This document shows, one piece after another, positions 27,083 to 35,420 of a DNA stretch of 64,000 nucleotides. Below the pieces are notes generated by a model. That model did not search any database. It was not told where the DNA came from and worked only from the letters and a program-made list of their open reading frames with translations. The stretch is taken from NCBI RefSeq assembly GCF_003315795.1, contig NZ_QMEY01000023.1, positions 1 to 64,000 on the forward strand, read 5' to 3'. A program made the position numbers and the translations under genes. The stretch's first letter is position 1. Each line of letters opens with the position of its first letter. Source of the stretch: Spongiactinospora rosea (GTDB lineage: Bacteria; Actinomycetota; Actinomycetes; Streptosporangiales; Streptosporangiaceae).

Positions 27083-28792
27083 ATGGTGGCCCAAGGTACG
27101 ACGCTGGCGGGGCGCTATCGCCTAGACGCCCGCATCGGCGCCGGCGGCATGGGCGAGGTGTGGCGCGGGGAGGACGTGGTCCTCGCGCGGACGGTGGCCG
27201 TCAAGGTGCTGCTGCCGGTCCACACCGACGATCCGGGGTTCATGACGCGCTTCCGCAATGAGGCGCGGGCGATGGCCACGATCAACCATCCGGGTGTCGT
27301 CGATGTCTACGACTACGGCGTCGATCAGGTACCGGGCGCGGGGGCGCAGACGTACCTGGTGATGAAGTTCGTCGATGGCGAGCCGCTGGACCGGCTGCTG
27401 GCCCGGCTGGGCCGCATCCCGCCGGAGGCGGCGATGGAGCTGATCGCGCAGGCCGCGTCGGCGCTTTCCGCGGTGCACGCACAGGGGATCGTGCACCGTG
27501 ACATCAAGCCGGGCAACCTGCTGGTGCGGGCGGATGGCACGCTCGTGCTCACCGACTTCGGGATCGCCCGCGCGGACACCGCGAGCCGGCTGACCGACGT
27601 CGGCATGGTCCTCGGCACCGCCGCCTACTGCGCGCCCGAGCAGGCGGAGGGCGCGCCGGTCACGCCCGCGGTCGACATCTACGCCCTCGGCGTGGTGGCC
27701 TACGAGTGCCTGGCGGGCAACCGGCCGTTCGACGGCGACACGCCGGTGACGATCGCGCTCAAGCACATCAGGGAGGCGCCGCCGCCGCTGCCCGCCGACA
27801 TCCCCGCGCCGGTGCGGCGGCTGGTGGAGCAGGCCCTGTCGAAGGACCCGGCGCGCCGCTTCCGCGACGCGGCGGCGATGAGCGAGGCGGCGCGGCAGGC
27901 CGCGCTGGGCGTACCGGACGACGTGCGCGGCGCGCACGGCCCCCCGGCCGTCCCGGCGGAGCCGACCGGCCCCTACCACGACCATTACCCTGCCGAGACG
28001 GGCGGCTACCAGGAGGTCGCCCCCTACGGGCCTCCGTCCACCGGCGCGCGCCTCCCCGTCCCCGCGGACGTCCCCGGAGCGCCTCAGACGGCCGCTTCGG
28101 CCGCTCAGGCACCTTTGGGCCATGACGGCCCGCCAGGGCCGCCCACGGTCGCCTCAGGCGGGCGCAGGAGGGCCGCCCCCGCCAAGCGGCGGGTGGGCCT
28201 GCTGAGCACCTCGGTGGTCGCCGCCGTGCTGTGCGTCGGCGGGGTGTCGTTCGCGCTGGCCGACTTCGGTTCCCCCGAGACGCCGAAACAGAACGTCGTC
28301 TCGGCCGGAGCCGAGGAGGGCACCGAGCCCACCAAGGACCCACTGGCCTCGCCGACCAACACCATCAAGCCCCGCCCGACCAAGGACGAGCGCGAGGCCA
28401 GGGCGGTGGAGCCGGCCGAGGAGCCCACGCCGGAGACGACGCCGACGCCCACCGTCTCGTCCAGCCCGAGCCCGAGCCCCGTCAAGACCCCGACGCCCAC
28501 GCCGAGCCCGACCCCGCGCCCGAAGAAGGCGGTGCCCGACGTCGGCGGGCTCACCCTCGCCCAGGCCCGCCCGATGATCAAGGCGGCGGGCTTCCGGGTG
28601 CAGGCCGAGCTGAACGGCGGCGGTCAGGTGCTCGCCTGCCACACCGTGGTCTACCAGGAGCCGGCGGCCGGAGAGAAGCTGGAGCTGGGCAAGTCGATGA
28701 TGATCCTGTTCGACCCGGAGAACGGCTGCGAGTCGCCCTCGCCGCAGCCCACGCCGACCCCCTCGCTGTCCAAGGTGCCGGTGGGCCGCTGA
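27083..28792 (+). CDS. PknB-like serine/threonine protein kinase with a PASTA-type extracellular domain
   Basis: The protein is 569 residues from an ATG that gives MVAQGTTLAGRYRL; the open frame extends 19 codons further without support. Kinase domain about 13-270: Gly loop IGAGGMGEV, VAVKVL lysine, IVHRDIKPGNLL, LTDFGIARAD and GTAAYCAPEQ. A Pro-rich linker and one membrane helix (about 372-392) follow. Outside is a Thr/Pro-rich stalk (PTPTPSPTPRP) and one PASTA-like repeat, VPDVGGLTLAQARPMIKAAG. PASTA kinases sense cell-wall fragments and control growth. Confidence 0.93.
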   Translation: MVAQGTTLAGRYRLDARIGAGGMGEVWRGEDVVLARTVAVKVLLPVHTDDPGFMTRFRNEARAMATINHPGVVDVYDYGVDQVPGAGAQTYLVMKFVDGEPLDRLLARLGRIPPEAAMELIAQAASALSAVHAQGIVHRDIKPGNLLVRADGTLVLTDFGIARADTASRLTDVGMVLGTAAYCAPEQAEGAPVTPAVDIYALGVVAYECLAGNRPFDGDTPVTIALKHIREAPPPLPADIPAPVRRLVEQALSKDPARRFRDAAAMSEAARQAALGVPDDVRGAHGPPAVPAEPTGPYHDHYPAETGGYQEVAPYGPPSTGARLPVPADVPGAPQTAASAAQAPLGHDGPPGPPTVASGGRRRAAPAKRRVGLLSTSVVAAVLCVGGVSFALADFGSPETPKQNVVSAGAEEGTEPTKDPLASPTNTIKPRPTKDEREARAVEPAEEPTPETTPTPTVSSSPSPSPVKTPTPTPSPTPRPKKAVPDVGGLTLAQARPMIKAAGFRVQAELNGGGQVLACHTVVYQEPAAGEKLELGKSMMILFDPENGCESPSPQPTPTPSLSKVPVGR

Positions 28793-28809
28793 GCACGCGC
28801 CGCGGGGCC

Positions 28810-30456
28810 TCACAGCCCCGTGGTGTTGCGCGGGTAGGCGACGTCGGGGTCGGTGGCCACGTTGACCAGGTACGGAACGCCCGAGTCGAACGCCCTGCGC
28901 AGCGCGGGCCCGATCTCCTCCGGCCTGGTGACCAGCTCGCCGCCCCCGCCGAGCGCGGTCACCACCTGGTCGTAGCGGCACTGCGGCTGGAGGTCGGCGG
29001 CCACGTCGTAGCCGTACAGCAGCCGCATCGGGTGCTTCTCCAGCCCCCAGGAGCCGTTGTTGCCGCAGATCATCACGACCGGCAGCCGGTGGCGGACCAG
29101 CGTGTCCACGTCCATCAGTGAGAATCCCGCGGCCCCGTCGCCGAGCAGCAGCACCACCTGGGAGGAGGGCCGCGACAGCCGGGCGGCGATGGCGTAGCCG
29201 AGGCCGGTGCCCAGGCAGCCGTAGGGGCCGGGGTCCAGCCAGCAGCCGGGCTGCCTGGACTCGACGTACTTGCCCGCGTACGACACGAAGTCGCCGCCGT
29301 CGCCGATCACCACGGCGTCGTCGGCGAGCAGCCGGGCCAGCTCGCCGTAGATCCGCACCGGGTGGATGGGGTCGGCGGAGGCGTTCAGCAGCTCCGCGTC
29401 GGCGGCGGTGGCGGCCTTGGCGGCCTCGGCCAGCCTGGTCGTCCAGGGGGCGTAGGAGGTGGGGTCGACCCCGGCGTTCTCACAGGCCGAACCGAGGCCC
29501 CACAGCACCAGCGACAGGTCGCCTGCGGCCGACCCCACCGTGCCGGTGTGGGTGGCGAGCTGGGACGGCGTGTCGGCGAGGTGGACGACCTTGGCCAGCG
29601 GCGCGCCCTCCTTGCCGCCGAACCAGCCGTACCCGAGCCGGAAGTCGAGTGGCGCGCCCACCACGATGACCAGGTCGGCCTGGCCGAACGCGATGCTCCT
29701 GGCCCGGGTGACCAGCAGCTCGTGCCCTGAGGGCAGGATGCCGCGGCCCTGGCCGTTGGGGATGACCGGCAGCCGCCACTGCTCGGCGAAGTCGCGGGCG
29801 GCCTCCTCGGCGCGGTCCATCCACACGTCGGAGCCGAACACCAGCACCGGCCGCTCGGCCTCCGCCAGGTGCCGGGCGATCCCGGCCAGGGCGTCGGTGT
29901 CGGGTTCGAGCGGCGAGGGGGTGGGGGTGCTCACCGCGTGCGCGGGGGCCGGGGAGAACAGGTGGTCCATGTAGAGGTCGAGGAACACCGGGCCGCGGTG
30001 CGGGGCGATGGCGGTGCGGAAGGCGCTCTCGACGTCCTGGCCGACGCTCTCGGCCGACGCGGCGGTGAAGGCCAGCTTGGTGACGGGGGCGAGCAGCGGC
30101 GGGTGGTCCAGCTCCTGCAGGGCCCCGGTGCCCCAGCGGGACTGCGGGGCCCGCCCGCCCAGCACGACCAGGGGAGAGCCGTTGAAACGCGCGGTGGTGA
30201 TGCCGCTGACGCCGTTGGTGACGCCGGGGCCCGCGGTCAGCACCGCGAGCCCGGGTTTGCGGGTCAGCCGGGCGGTCGCCTCGGCGGCGAAGACCGCGCT
30301 CTGCTCGTGGCGCACGTCCACGATCGGCATCTTCTCGTGCACCGCGCCGTCGTACAGCGGGAAAACGTGCCCGCCGGACAGGGTGAACATGGCCTCCACG
30401 CCGTAGGAACCGGCGACGGCGACGGCGACGTCGCCCGCGTGTCTCGATGCCTCCAT
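28810..30456 (-). CDS. Thiamine-diphosphate-dependent enzyme of the acetolactate synthase family
   Basis: This 548-residue protein has all three ThDP-enzyme domains. The catalytic Glu is in VDVRHEQSAVFAAEA, and the ThDP/Mg motif is GDGAAGFSLMDVDTLVRHR with ICGNNGSWG. The family label is acetolactate synthase (IlvG-like), but related enzymes act on other 2-keto acids and no small subunit is nearby. It is followed 38 nt downstream by bioD, with no evidence they share a pathway. Confidence 0.82.
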   Translation of the reverse strand: MEASRHAGDVAVAVAGSYGVEAMFTLSGGHVFPLYDGAVHEKMPIVDVRHEQSAVFAAEATARLTRKPGLAVLTAGPGVTNGVSGITTARFNGSPLVVLGGRAPQSRWGTGALQELDHPPLLAPVTKLAFTAASAESVGQDVESAFRTAIAPHRGPVFLDLYMDHLFSPAPAHAVSTPTPSPLEPDTDALAGIARHLAEAERPVLVFGSDVWMDRAEEAARDFAEQWRLPVIPNGQGRGILPSGHELLVTRARSIAFGQADLVIVVGAPLDFRLGYGWFGGKEGAPLAKVVHLADTPSQLATHTGTVGSAAGDLSLVLWGLGSACENAGVDPTSYAPWTTRLAEAAKAATAADAELLNASADPIHPVRIYGELARLLADDAVVIGDGGDFVSYAGKYVESRQPGCWLDPGPYGCLGTGLGYAIAARLSRPSSQVVLLLGDGAAGFSLMDVDTLVRHRLPVVMICGNNGSWGLEKHPMRLLYGYDVAADLQPQCRYDQVVTALGGGGELVTRPEEIGPALRRAFDSGVPYLVNVATDPDVAYPRNTTGL

Positions 30457-30494
30457 GCGGCCGAACCTACCAGTGAGTCACATAGCGAGGACAG

Positions 30495-31211
30495 TCATCG
30501 GGCGAGCCCGTCCCGGAACGCGGCGGGGTCGAAACACCCGCCCAGGGCGGGGGCGAGCCCGTCCCTGGCGGCCTCGGCGAACGCCGTGCGATCGAGCGCC
30601 CCGGCCCCCTCGGGCAGCGCCCCGGCGAGCGGACGGGCGGCCAGCATCTCCAGGTCAGGGACGTTCATCCGCTCGGCGAGCCCCGGCTCGGCCGGCCAGG
30701 ATCCGATCACCACCCCGGCGGTCTCCAGCCCCCGTGCGGCCAGGGCCTCCAGCGTGAGCGCGGTGTGGTTGAGCGTGCCGAGCGAGGCCCGCGCGGTGAT
30801 CAGCACCGGGGCGCGGAGCATCCGCGCGAGGTCGGCGATCGTGGTGCCGTCCTCGTCGAACCGGACCAGCAGCCCGCCCGCCCCCTCCACGATCACCAGC
30901 CGGTGCGTCTCGGTGAGTTCGAGGACGCGGTCGGCGGCCGTCCGCAGCGACACCGGGGGGAGCCCGGCCGCGCGGGCGGCGGCGGCCGGGGACAGCGGGT
31001 CGGGGAAACGGGCGAACTCGAACGTCGAGCGCGCCCCGGCGAGCCGGATCACCTCGTCCAGGTCACCCGGCTCCGTGGCGCTCACCCCGGTCTGCCCGGG
31101 TTTGACCACCGCCACCGAGACGCCGCGCGCCAGCGCCAGCGCGGCCACCGCCGCGCTGACCACCGTCTTGCCGACGCCGGTGTCGGTGCCCGAGACGACC
31201 AGTACGCTCAT
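30495..31211 (-). CDS. bioD: Dethiobiotin synthase
   Basis: This 238-residue protein starts at the ATG giving MSVLVVSGTDTGVGKTVVSA. The P-loop GTDTGVGKT is diagnostic. Other motifs are VKPGQTG and VEGAGGLLVRFDEDG. It closes the ureido ring of dethiobiotin from 7,8-diaminopelargonate, CO2 and ATP. The stop of the GntR gene overlaps its start (TGATG), so bioF-GntR-bioD are co-translated. Confidence 0.95.
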   Translation of the reverse strand: MSVLVVSGTDTGVGKTVVSAAVAALALARGVSVAVVKPGQTGVSATEPGDLDEVIRLAGARSTFEFARFPDPLSPAAAARAAGLPPVSLRTAADRVLELTETHRLVIVEGAGGLLVRFDEDGTTIADLARMLRAPVLITARASLGTLNHTALTLEALAARGLETAGVVIGSWPAEPGLAERMNVPDLEMLAARPLAGALPEGAGALDRTAFAEAARDGLAPALGGCFDPAAFRDGLAR

Positions 31212-31930
31212 CACGGCCTCCGCAGCCGGGTGACGAACTTGTACCGGTCGCCCCGGTACAGGGACTGCGCCCACTCCACCGGGTTGCCGTCGGCGTCGAA
31301 GGCGTGCCGGGTGAGCATCAGCATCGGCAGCCCGACGTCCACCGCCAGCAACTGGGCGTCATACGGCGTGGCCAGCACGGTCTCGATTATCTCCTCCGCG
31401 TCGGTGAGCCGGACGCTGTAGGCGTTGTGCAGGGTCTCATACAGGGACGAGTGGCCCTCCAGCTCCCGGCGCAGCCGGGGGAACCTCCGCGCCGACAGGT
31501 GGGTCGTGTCCACCGACATCGGCTCGCCGTTCGCCAGCCGGAGCCGGTGGATGCGCAGCACCCGCCCGCCCGGGTTGATGGCCAGCCGCCGGGCCAGCGT
31601 CTCGTCGGCGCTGACGTAGCTGATGTCGAGGATCTTGGTGTCCGGTTCCAGGCCGACCGTGCGCAGATCGCCGGTGTAGGACGTGAGCTGGAGCACCTGG
31701 GCGACCTTGGGCTGCGCGACGAAGGTCCCCTTGCCCTGGATGCGCAGCAGCCGCCCTTCGACCACCAGCTCGGTCAGCGCCTGCCGCACGGTGGTGCGGG
31801 AGGTGGCGAAGCGCAGCGCGAGCGTGCGCTCCGGCGGCAGGGCGCTGCCCGGCGTCAGGCTCTTGGTCAGATCGAGCAGGCTCCGTTTCACGTCGTAGTA
31901 CTTCGGAACCCGAGGGGAATCTTCTGTCAC
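31211..31930 (-). CDS. GntR/HutC-family transcriptional regulator in the biotin operon
   Basis: The 239 residues comprise an N-terminal winged helix (about 10-75; LPPERTLALRFATSRTTVRQ, GRLLRIQGKGTFVA) and a C-terminal UTRA ligand domain ending PVEWAQSLYRGDRYKFV. UTRA domains bind small effectors. It lies inside bioF-bioD with overlaps on both sides. A biotin-responsive role is suggested by position only. The start is GTG overlapping the bioF stop. Confidence 0.9.
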   Translation of the reverse strand: MTEDSPRVPKYYDVKRSLLDLTKSLTPGSALPPERTLALRFATSRTTVRQALTELVVEGRLLRIQGKGTFVAQPKVAQVLQLTSYTGDLRTVGLEPDTKILDISYVSADETLARRLAINPGGRVLRIHRLRLANGEPMSVDTTHLSARRFPRLRRELEGHSSLYETLHNAYSVRLTDAEEIIETVLATPYDAQLLAVDVGLPMLMLTRHAFDADGNPVEWAQSLYRGDRYKFVTRLRRP

Positions 31931-33093
31931 GCGTTCACCTTCAATTCGGCCACGGCGGTGAGCGCGCGTTTGATCACCGCGAGATCATCGCAACCCAGAT
32001 CGGCCCGTGCGGTCAACCGCAGACACGAACGTCCTTCTGGAACGGACGGCGGCCGGAAGCATCCGGCGCGCACTCCGTGGTCCGCGCAGATCGCCACCGC
32101 CCGCAGCGCGGCCTGCGGACGGCCCAGTACGACCGGCACGACCGCTCCCGCGGGCAGGCCGGGATCGGGCAGGCCGAGCCCGGTGACCATGGCGGCCAGC
32201 TCCCGGGCCACGGACCCGGCCCGGGCGGGCAGCTCCGGCGTGTCCTCGACGATGCGCACGGCGGTCAGCGCCGCGGCGGCGCACGCGGGCGCGAGGCCGG
32301 TGTCGAAGATGAACGGCCGCCCGGTGTCCACCAGCGCGTCGATCACCTCGGGCGCGCCGAGCACCGCGCCGCCCTGCGAGCCGAACGACTTCGACAGCGT
32401 GAGCGTGCGCACCACCCTGGGGTCGCCGGCCAGCCCGGCGGCGTGTACCGCGCCCCTGCCGCCCTCGCCCACCACGCCCATCGCGTGCGCCTCGTCCACC
32501 AGGAGCAGCGCGTTCTGCCGTACCGCCGCCGCGTGCAGGGCGGCGATCGGCGCGAGGTCGCCGTCCACGGAGAACACCGAGTCGGTGACCACCAGGGCGT
32601 GCTCCTCGTCGCGATCGGCCAGCGCCTTCTCCACGGCCGTCACGTCGTTGTGCGGCGTCACCACGACCCGGGCCCGAGACAGGCGGCAGGCGTCCACGAT
32701 CGAGGCGTGGTTGCCCTCGTCGGACACCACCAGCGTGCCGCGGCCCGCAAGGACGGTGACCGCCGCCAGGTTGGCCAGATAGCCGGAGGAGAACACCAGC
32801 GCGGCGGGCGCCCCCGCGAACCTCCGCAGCGCCTCCTCCAGCTCCGCGTGCAGCGTGGTGGACCCGGTGACCAGCCGGGAGCCGGTGGAGCCGGTGCCCC
32901 AGGCGAGGGCGGCCTCGGCCGCGGCCCGCGCCGGCCGCGGGTCCATGGCGAGGCCCAGGTAGTCGTTGGAGGCGACATCGATCACTGCGTCGCCGGGTGC
33001 GCGGGGCCGCAGCGCGCGTTTGAGCCCCGCCGCCGCACGGGCGGCGGCGGCGTCCCTGAAGCGCGCCAACGGGTCTGACCGGGTGGGGTGCAT
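31927..33093 (-). CDS. bioF: 8-amino-7-oxononanoate synthase
   Basis: The protein is 388 residues from ATG 33093 (MHPTRSDPLARF). It is a PLP-dependent alpha-oxoamine synthase: SNDYLGLA near the N-terminus, TGSTGSRLVTGST, LLVDEAHAMGVVG and the PLP lysine in TLTLSKSFGSQGG. It condenses pimeloyl-ACP/CoA with alanine in biotin synthesis. First gene of bioF-GntR-bioD; bioA and bioB are not in the window. Divergent from pdtaS. Confidence 0.95.
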   Translation of the reverse strand: MHPTRSDPLARFRDAAAARAAAGLKRALRPRAPGDAVIDVASNDYLGLAMDPRPARAAAEAALAWGTGSTGSRLVTGSTTLHAELEEALRRFAGAPAALVFSSGYLANLAAVTVLAGRGTLVVSDEGNHASIVDACRLSRARVVVTPHNDVTAVEKALADRDEEHALVVTDSVFSVDGDLAPIAALHAAAVRQNALLLVDEAHAMGVVGEGGRGAVHAAGLAGDPRVVRTLTLSKSFGSQGGAVLGAPEVIDALVDTGRPFIFDTGLAPACAAAALTAVRIVEDTPELPARAGSVARELAAMVTGLGLPDPGLPAGAVVPVVLGRPQAALRAVAICADHGVRAGCFRPPSVPEGRSCLRLTARADLGCDDLAVIKRALTAVAELKVNA

Positions 33094-33197
33094 ACCGCAT
33101 TGTCGCAAGTACCGTGCGCGTGTTCGGCAACGGGTAGTGACATGGCGTGCGCGCGCCCGGTTTGGCCCAGGAGCGGTACAGCACGCATGATGCACAG

Positions 33198-34703
33198 GTG
33201 CCGACACTCAGCGACCTCGCGGTCAGCCACACCGCACTCGACGACGCCGACCTGGACTGGATGCACTCGCTGGTCTCCGACTGGCAGCTGCTCGCCGACC
33301 TGTCCTTCGCCGACCTCATCCTGTGGGTGCCGCTGCGCGACGGGTCCGGCTGGATCGCGGTCGCGCAGATGCGCCCGACCACGGGCCCGACCGTCTACCA
33401 CGACGACGTCGTGGGGTCGGTGGTGACCAAGGGTGAGCGCCCACTGATCGACACGGCCTGGGACGAGCGGCGGATCTGCCGCGAGGGCGACCCCGACTGG
33501 TCCAGCGGCGTGCCGGTGCGCGAGGAGACCATCCCGGTACGCCGGGCGGCCGCCGAGGGCGGTTACGCGGCCGCGGTGCCCGACGGCCCCTTCGTCGGGG
33601 TGATCCAGCGCTCGACGAACCTCTCGTCGGCCCGTACGCCCTCCCGGCTGGAGCTGACGTACCTGCAAAGCGCCTCCGACCTCGCCCAGATGGTGGCCGA
33701 GGGCCGCTTCCCGTTCTCCGGCGACGAGCCGATCCTGGTGCGCTCGCCGCGCGTCGGTGACGGCCTGCTGCGGCTCGACCGCGCCGGCCGGGTCACCTAC
33801 GCCTCGCCCAACGCCCTGTCGGCCTACCGCCGCCTCGGGCTCAACGCCGACCTGGTCGGGGCCGAGCTGGGCAAGGTCACGGCCGCGCTGTGCTACGGCG
33901 ACGAGCCGGTGGACGAGTCCCTGATGATCGTGGCGGCCGGTCGCGCGCCACGGGAGACCGAGGTCGAGTCCGGCGGCACGATCGTGCAGCTGCGGGCCAT
34001 CCCGCTGATCGTGGGCGGCGGCAGGATCGGCGCCCTGGTGCTGATCAGGGACGTCACCGAGCTGCGCAGGCGCGAGCGGGAGCTGATGACCAAGGACGCC
34101 ACGATCCGCGAGATCCACCACCGGGTGAAGAACAACCTGCAGACCGTGGCCGCGCTGCTGCGCCTGCAGGCCAGGCGGCTTCAGGTGCGCGAGGGCCGGG
34201 AGGCGCTGGAGGAGGCGGTACGCCGGGTCGGCTCGATCGCCATCGTGCACGAGACGCTGTCGCACGCCCCCGAGGAGTTCGTCGACTTCGACGACATCGC
34301 CGACCGGGTGATCGCCATGACGGGGGAGGTCTCCTCGCCGGAGGCGCAGGTCACGCCGCGCCGCGAGGGGTCGTTCGGGGTGCTGCCCGCGGCGATCGCC
34401 ACGCCGCTCGCGATGGTGCTCACCGAGCTGCTGCAAAACGCCATGCAGCACGGGTTCGCGCAGCGCAGCGGGCGGCTGTCGGTGGTGGTGTCGCGCGCGG
34501 CCGAGCGCCTGGACGTGCTGGTCGTGGACGACGGAAAGGGTCTGCCCGCCGATTTCGACCTGGAGACCTCGACCAGCCTGGGCCTGCAGATCGTGCGCAC
34601 GCTGGTGGTGGGGGAGCTGTCCGGGCGGCTGCGCGTGGAGCCGCGCGAGGGCGGGGGCACCGAGGTCGGACTGTCCCTGCCGTTGCCGCCGCCGAGCCAG
34701 TGA
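33198..34703 (+). CDS. pdtaS: Cytosolic sensor histidine kinase PdtaS-like
   Basis: This 501-residue protein has a GTG start giving VPTLSDLAVSHTALDD; the frame extends upstream but the homologous start is here. Domains: GAF-like N-terminus (LADLSFADLILWV, about 1-150), PAS (about 185-290), HisKA_2 with EIHHRVKNNLQTVAALL and a HATPase domain with ELLQNAMQHGF. PdtaS phosphorylates PdtaR, an ANTAR regulator, which is not in the window. It adjoins whiB1, as in M. tuberculosis (Rv3220c-Rv3219). Confidence 0.93.
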   Translation: MPTLSDLAVSHTALDDADLDWMHSLVSDWQLLADLSFADLILWVPLRDGSGWIAVAQMRPTTGPTVYHDDVVGSVVTKGERPLIDTAWDERRICREGDPDWSSGVPVREETIPVRRAAAEGGYAAAVPDGPFVGVIQRSTNLSSARTPSRLELTYLQSASDLAQMVAEGRFPFSGDEPILVRSPRVGDGLLRLDRAGRVTYASPNALSAYRRLGLNADLVGAELGKVTAALCYGDEPVDESLMIVAAGRAPRETEVESGGTIVQLRAIPLIVGGGRIGALVLIRDVTELRRRERELMTKDATIREIHHRVKNNLQTVAALLRLQARRLQVREGREALEEAVRRVGSIAIVHETLSHAPEEFVDFDDIADRVIAMTGEVSSPEAQVTPRREGSFGVLPAAIATPLAMVLTELLQNAMQHGFAQRSGRLSVVVSRAAERLDVLVVDDGKGLPADFDLETSTSLGLQIVRTLVVGELSGRLRVEPREGGGTEVGLSLPLPPPSQ

Positions 34704-34772
34704 GCGTCAGAGGGGCTTGGGGCGACCCGGTGTGATCCGGTATGGGCTCACGCGCATATACTGCGTCCCCGA

Positions 34773-34790
34773 GTGGCAATCAAGTGCCAC
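34773..34790. repeat. Inverted repeat between pdtaS and whiB1
   Basis: GTGGCA (34773-34778) and TGCCAC (34785-34790) form a perfect 6-bp inverted repeat with a 6-nt loop. It sits between the convergent pdtaS and whiB1 genes. It could be a hairpin or an operator for a transcript antisense to whiB1; no T run follows, so it is a weak terminator candidate. Confidence 0.4.
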
Positions 34791-34880
34791 AGGGGGACGT
34801 TGAGAGGTTCGTATCGTCTTTTGCGATGTTCGAGATGATGGCGGCGTGTGTACGGTCAGCGTTTGATGCCGGGGGGCCGG

Positions 34881-35135
34881 TCAGGCGTTGGCGCGAGCGC
34901 GGGCGCGGGCGGTGCGCCGCTTGAGCGCGCGGCGCTCGTCCTCGCTGAGTCCGCCCCAGACGCCGGCGTCCTGCCCGGACGACAGCGCCCACTGCAGACA
35001 GGCCTCGGAGACCGGACACTGACGACAGACCTGCTTCGCCTCTTCGATCTGCAGCAGAGCGGGCCCGGTGTTGCCGATGGGGAAGAACAACTCAGGGTCC
35101 ACGTCACGGCAGGCAGCTACGTGGCGCCAGTCCAT
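34881..35135 (-). CDS. whiB1: WhiB-family iron-sulfur transcription factor WhiB1
   Basis: This 84-residue protein starts at the ATG giving MDWRHVAACRD, with GAAGGAG 8 nt upstream; a GTG 9 nt earlier lies directly on that site. Four Fe-S cysteines are present: AACRD, CRQCP and EACLQW. The GVWGG turn and the basic tail ERRALKRRTARARARANA follow. The sequence is very close to mycobacterial WhiB1, an essential [4Fe-4S] NO-responsive regulator that binds the housekeeping sigma factor. Confidence 0.95.
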   Translation of the reverse strand: MDWRHVAACRDVDPELFFPIGNTGPALLQIEEAKQVCRQCPVSEACLQWALSSGQDAGVWGGLSEDERRALKRRTARARARANA

Positions 35136-35391
35136 GCGGTCCACTCCTTCGTCAGGTGGAGCTTGGTCGCTCCGTCGTTTCGTGCTTTGTGAAGAGTTTC
35201 ACTAACTCCTGCGAACGACCTCCCGGGCCTTGGTGGGCACACAGGTCGGCTGTTCAATGATCGCCGGTGGCCGGTCGAGCCGGGGTTTCCGCCTCAAACG
35301 TCCTACGTTCCGACGTCAACTTGAGATTGTCAGCCACGCTGAGTGCACGCAAGAGGTTTGGGGCGAAGTTTTGCTGGAAATAGCTGTCGGA

Positions 35392-35410
35392 TGCGTCACA
35401 CTGTGACGCA
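35392..35410. promoter_or_regulatory. Perfect 19-bp palindrome between dagK-like gene and whiB1
   Basis: TGCGTCACA-C-TGTGACGCA is a perfect palindrome with one central base. It lies 10 nt past the stop of the lipid-kinase gene and ~257 nt upstream of whiB1. It has no loop, so it is a poor terminator and more likely a protein site. The TCACA/TGTGA half-sites resemble those of CRP-family regulators but in the opposite (everted) order. The rest of 35136-35420 shows no gene. Confidence 0.5.
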
Positions 35411-35420
35411 AAGTAGCCAC

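Noticed and set aside
34742..34924. Small plus-strand ORF between pdtaS and whiB1
   Set aside because: It runs into whiB1 antisense, lacks a ribosome-binding site and has no motif.
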